Below, in pieces: positions 1-6,838 of a stretch of 34,543 bases of DNA (positions are counted from its first letter, which is position 1; each line of letters begins with the position of its first letter). The stretch spans positions 1 to 34,543 of the forward strand of contig CAZFVY010000079.1 of NCBI GenBank assembly GCA_964522665.1, given 5' to 3'. This DNA is from CAZFVY01 sp964522665 (GTDB lineage Bacteria > Verrucomicrobiota > Verrucomicrobiia > Limisphaerales > CAZFVY01). The translations under genes were made by a program, and so were the position numbers. The notes beneath the pieces were generated by a model. The model worked only from the letters and a program-made list of their open reading frames with translations, ran no database searches and was not told where the DNA came from.

Positions 1-1
1 C

Positions 2-40
2 GACGTCAAGGGCGAGGTCGTGGACAAGTTAATCGCCTAA
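2..40 (+). CDS. C-terminal end of an unidentified protein (partial)
   Basis: An open frame enters from the left edge and reads DVKGEVVDKLIA before a TAA stop at 38-40. Only 12 residues are visible, so no family can be assigned. The composition looks like the end of a soluble helix. It could also be a chance open frame, because the window starts inside it. The next gene on the same strand begins about 120 bases later. Confidence 0.35.
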   Translation, partial: DVKGEVVDKLIA

Positions 41-163
41 TGCCGCAAGCAGAGAACTGTTCGCCCGAACCGTCCGAACGAGATTCGACGCGAAGTCGGA
101 CGGACGACCCGGGCGATTCACGGCGACGGATGAGGCGCCCACTCTTGGACCAGCAACTCGACG

Positions 164-427
164 ATGCGCATTGGATATAAAATCACCGGCAGTCTGTTGA
201 TCGCGCTGGCGATTTGGACCGGCGCGTACGGCTACCGGCTCTTTCGCCAAGTGACGCAAGTGACTTGGAACGTCACGCCGGGAACGATCGTCCACTACAC
301 CGCGATGATCGCGGGCCGGCCGGTCAGCGGGCGCGGTGTCTATGGCGTGGTCACGGCTCTCTGGCTGGTCGCGGCCGCGGCGCTTTGGGCGGGCGTGAAC
401 CTCTTTCGGGCCAGCCGAAAGCGGTGA
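164..427 (+). CDS. small two-helix membrane protein, function unknown
   Basis: This 87-residue protein has two clear hydrophobic segments, at about residues 8-25 and 62-80. They are separated by a polar stretch with the motif TPGTIVHYTAMIAGRP, and the protein ends in a basic tail (RASRKR). The hairpin topology and short charged ends suggest an inner-membrane protein. I do not recognise the family. ATG at 164 is the first good start and the frame is not a shadow of a larger gene. The overlapping frame at 214-516 is Arg/Gly-rich and looks like noise. It stands alone, about 280 bases before the sigma factor gene, and nothing in that gap is recognisable. Confidence 0.55.
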   Translation: MRIGYKITGSLLIALAIWTGAYGYRLFRQVTQVTWNVTPGTIVHYTAMIAGRPVSGRGVYGVVTALWLVAAAALWAGVNLFRASRKR

Positions 428-711
428 GCGCCACGCGGTCCCAAAAGCCAGAGCGCTGGCGAAATCGCCCTACGGGTCGAAAAGGCTTTGCGAACGACGA
501 TGGACGTTTTATTTAGACGGGTGGCTCGGAACCAGTTGCAGGTCGAGAATTTTGAACGATTGGGCGCATCCAAAGCGAACCGAGCTTCGTAGAGAAGATG
601 CGTGCTTGAATTTTGGCGGGACGAATCGATCATTTCGGCCGCGCCGGCGGCGAATGAAAACATCGGGTCGCTGGCTGAGGCCCGCATCGGGGCGTCAATT
701 GACGGACAGGC

Positions 712-1281
712 GTGAGTGACGAAACGACAGAGCAGCACGAACTGGACTTGATCCGCCGGGTGGGCCTGGGCGAGCGGGCGGCTTTTGCCGATTTGTATGA
801 TCTGTACTCCGGGATTCTTTTTTCACTGGCGTTGCGAATTCTGAATGACCGCGCGGAGGCGGAAGATGTGTTGCAGGAAGCTTTTTTACAGATTTGGGAT
901 CGGGCGGCGAGCTTCGACCCGGCGTTGGGCAAGCCGTTCAACTGGGCGCTCACCCTGGCGCGCAACAAAGCGATCGACCGCCTCCGCGCCTCACGCCGGC
1001 GTTTCCGCCTGGCGGAGCAGGCGGCGACTTGGGCCAACTCGCTCCCGGGCGGCGGGGAATCGTCCGTGACGCCCGTGGTTCAGGATGAACAGGCCGCGCT
1101 GGTCCGCGCCACTCTGACGGGGCTGCCCAAAGATCAGCGGCAAGCCATTGAACTGGCGTTTTTTAGCGGCCTCACCCAACGCGAAATCGCCACGACGCTC
1201 CGCGAGCCGCTGGGCACCGTCAAAGCGCGCATTCGCCGCGGCATGCTCAAGCTGCGTGACGCGCTGGCGCCGCAATTATGA
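712..1281 (+). CDS. ECF-type RNA polymerase sigma factor
   Basis: This 189-residue protein has the two-domain layout of extracytoplasmic-function sigma factors. Region 2 spans about residues 20-95, with the DRAEAEDVLQEAFLQIWDRA core motif and a NKAIDRLRASRRR end that contacts the -10 element. Region 4 spans about residues 130-185, with the helix-turn-helix TQREIATTLREPLGTVKARI. The start is a GTG at 712. The gene for a cupin anti-sigma factor follows 44 bases after the stop on the same strand, so the pair probably forms a SigK/ChrR-like switch in which the partner holds the sigma factor inactive until a signal arrives. The inducing signal is not visible. RpoE-ChrR of Rhodobacter, which answers singlet oxygen, is the closest studied analogue by architecture. 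Confidence 0.92.
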   Translation: MSDETTEQHELDLIRRVGLGERAAFADLYDLYSGILFSLALRILNDRAEAEDVLQEAFLQIWDRAASFDPALGKPFNWALTLARNKAIDRLRASRRRFRLAEQAATWANSLPGGGESSVTPVVQDEQAALVRATLTGLPKDQRQAIELAFFSGLTQREIATTLREPLGTVKARIRRGMLKLRDALAPQL

Positions 1282-1325
1282 ACTCAACGTTTTCCACCCG
1301 CGGCCAGCGGCCGACCGCCTGACCT

Positions 1326-1943
1326 ATGCCGCGCAATCGCTTCAGTGAACTAGCCGCGCTCCACGCCTTGGGCGCGCTGGACGAATCGGAGGCTCGCGAG
1401 TTCCAGCGGTTGCTGGCCGAGGAGACCGCCTCCGGCCGCGCCGAATTACGCGCCTTCGAAAACGTCGCCGCCGCGCTGGCGAAAACCGCGCCCTCCGCCC
1501 TGCCCTCCCCCGGTTTGAAAGAACGATTGATGCGCCGGCTTGATCCCCCGGCGCCGCCCGATCCACGCCTTGACCAATTGCGCCAACTTCTTCCTCCGCT
1601 TAAGGAGGGGCTGGGATTCGTGCCGTCCGCGGAAACCACGGGGTGGTTGCCCCTGCCGGTCCGGGGAGCGTATTTTCGCCTCCTGTCACTCGATCAAGCG
1701 CGCGGCTGCGCCGTCGCGTTGGGCAAACTCGACCCCGGCGCGCACTATCCCGCGCACCGCCACTTTGGACCCGAAGATATCTATATGCTCTCGGGAGACC
1801 TGCATATTGGACCGCAGTTACTGCGGGCCGGTGATTATCACCACGCCGCCGCCGGCTCCAGTCATCCGGTCAATCATTCCGACGGCGGCTGCACGCTCTT
1901 GATCGTGATTTCCACGCAGGACCTGATGGCGCAAATGGGTTAG
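1326..1943 (+). CDS. ChrR-like cupin anti-sigma factor
   Basis: This 205-residue protein has two parts. Residues 6-55 are a helical anti-sigma segment (ALHALGALDESEAREFQRLL). Residues 105-200 form a cupin barrel with the metal motif PGAHYPAHRHFGPEDIYMLSG (His140, His144, His146, Glu150) and a second half containing His180. In ChrR the same kind of cupin binds zinc and senses oxidants, while an N-terminal HxxxCxxC zinc site holds the sigma factor. That N-terminal Cys/His site is absent here. The gene lies directly downstream of the ECF sigma gene. A 14-codon frame at 1278-1322 begins in an ATGA overlap with the sigma stop and ends 3 bases before this ATG, so ribosomes may be handed over through it (inference). 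Confidence 0.85.
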   Translation: MPRNRFSELAALHALGALDESEAREFQRLLAEETASGRAELRAFENVAAALAKTAPSALPSPGLKERLMRRLDPPAPPDPRLDQLRQLLPPLKEGLGFVPSAETTGWLPLPVRGAYFRLLSLDQARGCAVALGKLDPGAHYPAHRHFGPEDIYMLSGDLHIGPQLLRAGDYHHAAAGSSHPVNHSDGGCTLLIVISTQDLMAQMG

Positions 1944-1980
1944 CGGCCCGCCCCGGCGGACCTGCCGAAACTCGCCGCTA
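1941..1980. terminator. weak stem between convergent stop codons
   Basis: TAGCGGC at 1941-1947 is complementary to GCCGCTA at 1974-1980, so the two arms contain the stop codons of the converging genes. The 26-base loop holds a second GC-rich pairing (CCGCC/GGCGG-like). There is no T-run on either side. It may slow convergent transcription, but it is not a classical terminator. Confidence 0.25.
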
Positions 1981-3354
1981 TTGGCCGCGCGTCTGCCGGG
2001 CGAAATCATCGCGGTGCGCCTGGGTCAGCGACTCGGGGCGGTAGAACCGATCGTAGAATTCGACGTCCAAGTGACACGCCTGGAACCCGAGCACGGTATG
2101 GAACGGCGAGAGATAGGCCGGGAAGCGGCCATAATTGGACCAGACATATTCACAATACGCGGTCGCGGCGGCGATCGCGCTCTCGCTCAATCCGGGAACT
2201 TGCGCCGCGACGCCTGCCGGATCGGACCACGCCTGCCCGGCCAGGCGACCGCGAAAGACCCCTTGCGGTCCAAGTTTCAGGTCCACGACCGCGCGCACGG
2301 CCTCGGTCATCGTAGCGTAATAAGGAGGGCAGAACGGCTTGAGCAATGATTTGCCTTCAAACTCGAGTCCGAGCGGATAAGGCACCATCGCGTTGCGCCG
2401 CAGAAGATTCAACGCCAGCGTCACCAGCCAATTGGCGCCCAGGTAGCGGCTCGCCGGCATGCTGCCCATGCGAAAACCCAACGCCTCGAACCAGCCGAAT
2501 TCGTGATTCGCGAAATTGGAAAAGCCGCCGAGGCCAAGCGTCTCCGCCATTAAGCCGAGGTTCTGCAGCATCATCCCCTGTTCCACCGTGACGAATTCCG
2601 TGATGAGCCGTTCAAACAATTCAATCGTCGCCACCCGCCCCTGCCGCGGATCATCCTCCAAATGGCCACCCTTGCCGCGCGCGAATCGGCCCACGCCCGC
2701 CGGACGGAAGTTCGCGCGTTCGTCCAGCACGAAGGCCCGGTTGTGTTCGTTGAAAACCTCCAAGGCTCCGTTGATATACATCAGCGTGACGTCGTTGATC
2801 GGCAGAAAGTAACTGCTGCCGGCGGCGCCCGCTGACCAACGGTTGGCATTGATGTTGAAGAGTGGCTCGGTCGGCGGGCAGGCGCGGCCCGTACGAAACC
2901 GCACCCGGCTCCGTCGGTAACATTCAGTGACCGCGCCTTGGCGGCCCAACTCGATCAATTCGGCCAGCTCTCCCGCTGAAAAATCCTGCGGACGTTTCAG
3001 CAGATGCACCGACGTGTCGTTGACGACCGCCAACGCGACCGTCTGGATGCCGTCACCGCTGGAGACCACGCGCCCCGCCAGCCCGGCCATGACATTGCCG
3101 CCGCCGCTCGGTTCGTAACAGAGGTCGGCCAGGGCGTGGCCGGTCACGCCGCACCCCGCGAAGGCGAGGGCGGCTTCCTCGTCTTCGGTTAACGGCGCCG
3201 ATTGGTGGCGACTCTGGTAGGCGAGCGGCCCGCCCGGCATCTTCATGCCCAAGCCAAAGCGGCGGGAGCGGCGTTGGCGCAAAGCGTCGAAAAACGTGCT
3301 GCCAGCCAGGCGTCCGCGCAACCCGTCGGGGAGACCGGAAGTGGACATTTCCAT
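1978..3354 (-). CDS. nitroreductase-like (SagB-type) protein, function unknown
   Basis: This 458-residue soluble protein has no signal peptide. Two places resemble the FMN-binding nitroreductase fold: the N-terminal RQRRSRRFGLGMKMPGGPL (about residues 26-45), and QGMMLQNLGLMAETLGLGGF (about 260-280), which matches the QNLxLxAxxLGLG helix of that family. The C-terminal third, with RFPAYLSPFHTVLGFQACHLD, is not part of a standard nitroreductase and I do not recognise it. The length exceeds a plain nitroreductase (about 200 residues) and is closer to SagB/thiazoline-oxidase type enzymes, but no cyclodehydratase or precursor peptide gene is nearby. It converges on the ECF/anti-sigma pair. The family call is tentative; a new oxidoreductase-like family is also possible. 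Confidence 0.75.
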   Translation of the reverse strand: MEMSTSGLPDGLRGRLAGSTFFDALRQRRSRRFGLGMKMPGGPLAYQSRHQSAPLTEDEEAALAFAGCGVTGHALADLCYEPSGGGNVMAGLAGRVVSSGDGIQTVALAVVNDTSVHLLKRPQDFSAGELAELIELGRQGAVTECYRRSRVRFRTGRACPPTEPLFNINANRWSAGAAGSSYFLPINDVTLMYINGALEVFNEHNRAFVLDERANFRPAGVGRFARGKGGHLEDDPRQGRVATIELFERLITEFVTVEQGMMLQNLGLMAETLGLGGFSNFANHEFGWFEALGFRMGSMPASRYLGANWLVTLALNLLRRNAMVPYPLGLEFEGKSLLKPFCPPYYATMTEAVRAVVDLKLGPQGVFRGRLAGQAWSDPAGVAAQVPGLSESAIAAATAYCEYVWSNYGRFPAYLSPFHTVLGFQACHLDVEFYDRFYRPESLTQAHRDDFARQTRGQ

Positions 3355-3573
3355 GGCCGGAATCGTACACCGCCGTGATCGTGCTTTCGATGATTATTTT
3401 GCCGCCCTTCCCACTTCGCGGAAACCCGCCCGCGCATGAAGCGCGGCCGAGCAAGGCTTGACTCGGATCGCCGCGCGGATCATCCGCCGACGCCCCTTCA
3501 AGTCGCGCCGACGCCATCATTCCTCGGAAAACTCCGGCGCACGGCGCTTCGGCGTGGCAGAGCGAGCGGCAGC

Positions 3574-5094
3574 ATGGTTGACCGAGACGACCGACGGCGA
3601 CAGACTCGCCGGGTGAAAACGAGCCCGAAAATCGAGTCGGCGGCGGTTCCTTCGGCGCGGGAACGCGCGGCGGCGGCCGGACTCGTCGCCCGCGCGTTTA
3701 CCCGCGTTAACGACTTTTTTGTTCCGACGGAGTTTCAAAATGATCCCGAGCGTACGCGCCGCGCGAGACTGGTCACCGGCTTTGGCGTCCTCGGGCTGCT
3801 GTTCGGCGCGGCCTTCGCCACGTTCTATTTTTTGATCGGTCACTACTCCGGGACCGAGATCATCGTCCTATGCACGAGCGCCGTGGCGCTGGTTCCGTTC
3901 CTAATGTTGTGGAAGCAGCCGCCGGAATTCGCGGGTAACATTTTATGTTTCATCTTAACGGCCGGATTCACCGCGTTGTGCCTGGTCGAAGGCGGACTTC
4001 ACGGGCATGCCATCGCCTGGCTCGTCAGCGTTCCGCTTTGCGCGATGCTGTTGACCGGCCGCCGAGCGTCGATCATTTGGGTCATCGTGGCGCTAGTTGC
4101 CGCGGGGTCGATTGTCGGCGTGGACCTGGCCGGTATCCGGCTCCCGTTGGACTATCCGGCCAAGTGGAATTCAGCGGTGGCCGCGACCGGCTACCTCGGA
4201 TTGATTCTGTTCATGTTTATCCTCGGTCAAATTTTTGAGACGGGACGGGCGCGGGCGTTTTCCAAAATGCAGGAAGCGCTGGCGGATTTGGCGGCATTGA
4301 ACGAACGCCTGGTCCGATTGAACGATGAAAAGAACGTTTTCCTGGGAATCGCCGCCCACGATCTTAAGAATCCGCTAACGGCAATCCTGGGGAATGCGGA
4401 CCTCCCGAAGCTCGTCAAGCATGAGCCGTCCGAGGTCGCCCGTTTTGCCGACGCTATTGTCTCCGCGTCCACCCGAATGCGGGATCTGATCAATGATCTG
4501 CTCGACGCCAACGCGATCGAAGAAGGCCGCTTCACCTCGGACTTACAGTCGTGCGACGTAAGCGCGATGGTCGAGCGGGCGGCCGGGCGTTTCCGGTCTG
4601 CCGCCGCGCAAAAGGGAATCGAGATTCATGTTTGCGACTCGCCGGGGCTCCGCGCCAAGGCCGATCCCAAGGCGATGATGCAAGTGCTCGACAACCTCGT
4701 TTCGAACGCGGTGAAATACACGCCCCCCAAAACGACCGTTTCGATTCGGACGTTCCCCGAACCAGACCACGTCCTGATCGCCGTGAAGGATGAAGGCCCC
4801 GGCATCAGCGAGAGCGATCAGAAGAAACTGTTTGGCAAATTCGTGCGCTTGAGCGCCCAGCCAACCGGAGGCGAGTCCTCGACCGGTCTTGGCCTCTCCA
4901 TCGTCAAACACTTGGTCGAGTCGATGTCCGGAACCATCCATTGCCAGGCAGAGCTAGGCTCGGGCGCCACTTTCACGCTCAAATTGCCACGCTGGAGCGC
5001 GACCGATGAATTGCCGCCGACTTCTCTCACGCCGCCCGCTCCCTCCCCCAAGGCGGGCCAACTCGGCTTCGACCAGGCGAGCGCGCGAAACTAA
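3574..5094 (+). CDS. membrane-bound sensor histidine kinase
   Basis: From ATG 3574 the protein has 506 residues. About six membrane helices lie between residues 65 and 220. A short coiled coil (MQEALADLAALNERL) follows, then a HisKA domain with phospho-acceptor His in FLGIAAHDLKNPLTA, and an HATPase domain with N-box DNLVSNAVKY, G1 box DEGPGIS and G2 box STGLGLSIVKHL. The membrane part is likely the sensor; no periplasmic domain is seen. The frame stays open upstream to an ATG at 3436, but that stretch is Arg/Pro-rich and looks non-coding, so I prefer 3574; a GTG at 3613 is also possible. No response regulator is adjacent, so it is an orphan kinase. Confidence 0.9.
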   Translation: MVDRDDRRRQTRRVKTSPKIESAAVPSARERAAAAGLVARAFTRVNDFFVPTEFQNDPERTRRARLVTGFGVLGLLFGAAFATFYFLIGHYSGTEIIVLCTSAVALVPFLMLWKQPPEFAGNILCFILTAGFTALCLVEGGLHGHAIAWLVSVPLCAMLLTGRRASIIWVIVALVAAGSIVGVDLAGIRLPLDYPAKWNSAVAATGYLGLILFMFILGQIFETGRARAFSKMQEALADLAALNERLVRLNDEKNVFLGIAAHDLKNPLTAILGNADLPKLVKHEPSEVARFADAIVSASTRMRDLINDLLDANAIEEGRFTSDLQSCDVSAMVERAAGRFRSAAAQKGIEIHVCDSPGLRAKADPKAMMQVLDNLVSNAVKYTPPKTTVSIRTFPEPDHVLIAVKDEGPGISESDQKKLFGKFVRLSAQPTGGESSTGLGLSIVKHLVESMSGTIHCQAELGSGATFTLKLPRWSATDELPPTSLTPPAPSPKAGQLGFDQASARN

Positions 5095-5170
5095 ACCCAC
5101 CGCGCGGCGGCCCAACTTCAACCGAAATTCGAACACTCATCTCCGGCGCATCGGGCTCCGCCGGCGTCGA

Positions 5171-6001
5171 TTAATCCTGGCTGGCGTGATTGTTTCCGTC
5201 GATCGCCGCGATCGCCGCCTTCAATTCCGCCTCGTCCATCGCCACCAGATTATTGGGCTTCGGGAAGCGCCCGCTCGTCACGTCTTCACCATACTCTTTG
5301 AACGCGGCGATCCGCTCGTCCTGTAACCGTTGGTATTCCTTGCGGAAATTGCGGTAAGCCTTCGCGTGACGGGGGAGGCGCTCGTCATAGTCGCCAAGGA
5401 TGTCGTCGGAAAACAGAAATTGCGTGTCGCAGCCGTTGCCGGAGCCAAGGGACATCAGCAGCAGAGTGGTTTTCTGGCAGAGGTACGAAGCCAGGCGATG
5501 CGGAACCAATTCCAATTCCGCCGCGTACGCTCCGGCGTTTTCCAAACGCTTCATTTGCTCATAAAGGCGCCGGGCCTCCGCGGCGGTCTTGCCGATCGCG
5601 CGAATGTTGGTCCAAGTCGCATGGCGGGGAACCATTCCCAGATGGCCGACCACCGGTATCCCCTCCCGCGCCATCGCCTCAATCAAGGTCGGACTCGCGG
5701 AGCAATAGACCGAACTGGCGCCCAGCTCCAACGCGCGGAACCCGACCCGGATCGCTTCCTCCGCCGAGGCCAACCCGTGCGGGGTCGCCCCCGAGATGAA
5801 ACTCTTCGGCGCGGCGGCCACGAGCAACGGCAAGCGCGCCTGCGAGGCGGGACTATCGAAGCTGCAACTCAGCAAGTCGATCCCGGCCGCTTCCGCCGCC
5901 GCCGCCTCCTCCGGGGATTTCACGTGGACGTGAGTCAGACAGCGTTGGCCTTTGAGTTGTCGCAGATCGTAAACCGAGTATTTCTTGTCCGGTCGGAGCA
6001 T
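5171..6001 (-). CDS. divergent PanB-like (ketopantoate hydroxymethyltransferase family) protein
   Basis: From ATG 6001 the protein has 276 residues, about the normal PanB length. The frame continues 43 codons upstream, but without family-like sequence. Matches to PanB are VVGHLGMVPRHATW (residues 117-130), RLENAGAYAAELELVP (152-167, with Glu164 at the place of the catalytic Glu) and GSGNGCDTQFLFSDDILG. The last parallels the IGAGxxCDGQVLVxxDLLG region. The N-terminal GDSLGMV metal and substrate loop is replaced by SCSFDSP, and the KLEGG segment is missing. It therefore belongs to the PEP-mutase/isocitrate-lyase-like barrel superfamily. It may not make ketopantoate; a C-C lyase or transferase on another oxo-acid is possible. 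No pan genes are adjacent. Confidence 0.8.
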   Translation of the reverse strand: MLRPDKKYSVYDLRQLKGQRCLTHVHVKSPEEAAAAEAAGIDLLSCSFDSPASQARLPLLVAAAPKSFISGATPHGLASAEEAIRVGFRALELGASSVYCSASPTLIEAMAREGIPVVGHLGMVPRHATWTNIRAIGKTAAEARRLYEQMKRLENAGAYAAELELVPHRLASYLCQKTTLLLMSLGSGNGCDTQFLFSDDILGDYDERLPRHAKAYRNFRKEYQRLQDERIAAFKEYGEDVTSGRFPKPNNLVAMDEAELKAAIAAIDGNNHASQD

Positions 6002-6137
6002 GAAATGACACTGTAACGCTCGCCAACCGGCGGCAAGCCGGAAATCGCCGCGGCGCCCAAAAGAACCATGCGCCGCCAACCAGGCGCGCCTTGAGAGCTT
6101 GAGCCGCGTGGTCGCGAGACCGGCGATCAAGGTCGCG

Positions 6138-6346
6138 TCATTCCCACGGATCGTGAATCGGCGCCCCGGTGCGGCCGATGTCGGCCGTGTTGCGGGTCAC
6201 AACCGTAAGTCGGTTGACGAGCGCCGTCGCGCCAATCAGCGTGTCCAATATCGGCAACTGGCCGGCCAATGCTTGAAGGTCGCCATACTTCATGGCGACG
6301 GCAAAATCGACGGGCAAGATGCGTTCGAGGTATCGAGGAGAAACAT
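6138..6346 (-). pseudogene. internally deleted PIN-domain (VapC/FitB-type) toxin
   Basis: The toxin start is intact: ATG at 6346-6344 overlaps the antitoxin stop (TGATG) and reads MFLLDTSN, the first strand of a PIN nuclease with its first acidic residue. The reading frame then fails after 18 codons. In the next frame the C-terminal half of a PIN domain appears at once, starting RILPVDFAVA and running through DTLIGATALVNRLTVVTRNTAD to the usual IHDPWE end. The normal toxin is about 140 residues, so roughly 65-70 residues, including the central acidic residues, are missing and the join is out of frame. The product should be an inactive RNase. Confidence 0.75.
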
Positions 6347-6597
6347 CAACCCTCGATCTTCCGGGGCCGATCCTTCCGCCGCGCGAGATCCAAGCCAAAG
6401 CCTTTGAAACGCGAAAAGAACTCGAGGGGAGTTTCCCTGGGGGCGCGAAGCTTCCTGTATTCGTTCGCCTCCACGATCACCACCACCGGTTTGCCGTCTC
6501 GGGTGATGGTCTGCGGACCGTGGCTTCGCGCTAGCTCAATCAAGCGGCTCAGCTGCTTTTTCGCGTCCTGGACTGGCCATGGTTTCATCCCAAACAA
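6346..6597 (-). CDS. Phd/YefM-family antitoxin
   Basis: This 83-residue protein has the family pattern WPVQDAKKQLSRLIELARSHGPQTITRDGKPVVVIVEANEYRKL: an N-terminal DNA-binding fold that represses its own operon, followed by a charged C-terminal tail that would wrap the toxin. The start may be Met1 (6597) or Met4. Its stop overlaps the start of the toxin remnant, the classical translational coupling of such operons. Because the toxin gene is internally deleted, the antitoxin may now be only a regulator, or may protect against a related toxin elsewhere in the genome (inference). Confidence 0.9.
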   Translation of the reverse strand: MFGMKPWPVQDAKKQLSRLIELARSHGPQTITRDGKPVVVIVEANEYRKLRAPRETPLEFFSRFKGFGLDLARRKDRPRKIEG

Positions 6598-6691
6598 ATA
6601 AGAACGGCACTCCAGCCGGTCAAGCTAGCGCTTTATTCAAGAGAAGCGCGCGGGTTTGACGAAGCGGCCGGCGCAATTCGGAAACCGACGC

Positions 6692-6799
6692 CTAAAGTTT
6701 CTCGTCGGGAATGAAGGCTAAACCGCGCCGACCTTCGAACAGTTTTTCCAACCTGCGGTCATAGGAACTGCTCTGGCGTCGAACGTCGCCCAACGCCAA
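6692..6799 (-). CDS. possible small ORF or gene remnant
   Basis: In the gap between the antitoxin and the esterase gene a 35-residue frame, opened by TTG at 6799, ends in SYDRRLEKLFEGRRGLAFIPDEKL. The composition looks protein-like, but there is no ATG and no ribosome site. It could be a remnant of a larger gene or a small protein too short for usual gene callers. I recognise no family. Confidence 0.2.
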   Translation of the reverse strand: MALGDVRRQSSSYDRRLEKLFEGRRGLAFIPDEKL

Positions 6800-6838
6800 C
6801 CGGCGCCTAGCTCGTCAGGAGTCTCGCGACTCGGCCGT

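Noticed and set aside
214..516. open frame overlapping the small membrane protein
   Set aside because: Arg/Gly-rich shadow in another frame of 164-427; no domain or ribosome site.
520..560. GGAACC motif upstream of the first ECF sigma gene as an autoregulatory promoter
   Set aside because: No matching -10 element at 16-17 bases; the motif alone is too short to call.
3436..3573. upstream extension of the histidine kinase
   Set aside because: Arg/Pro-rich with no family-like sequence; family-like sequence begins only after about 3660.
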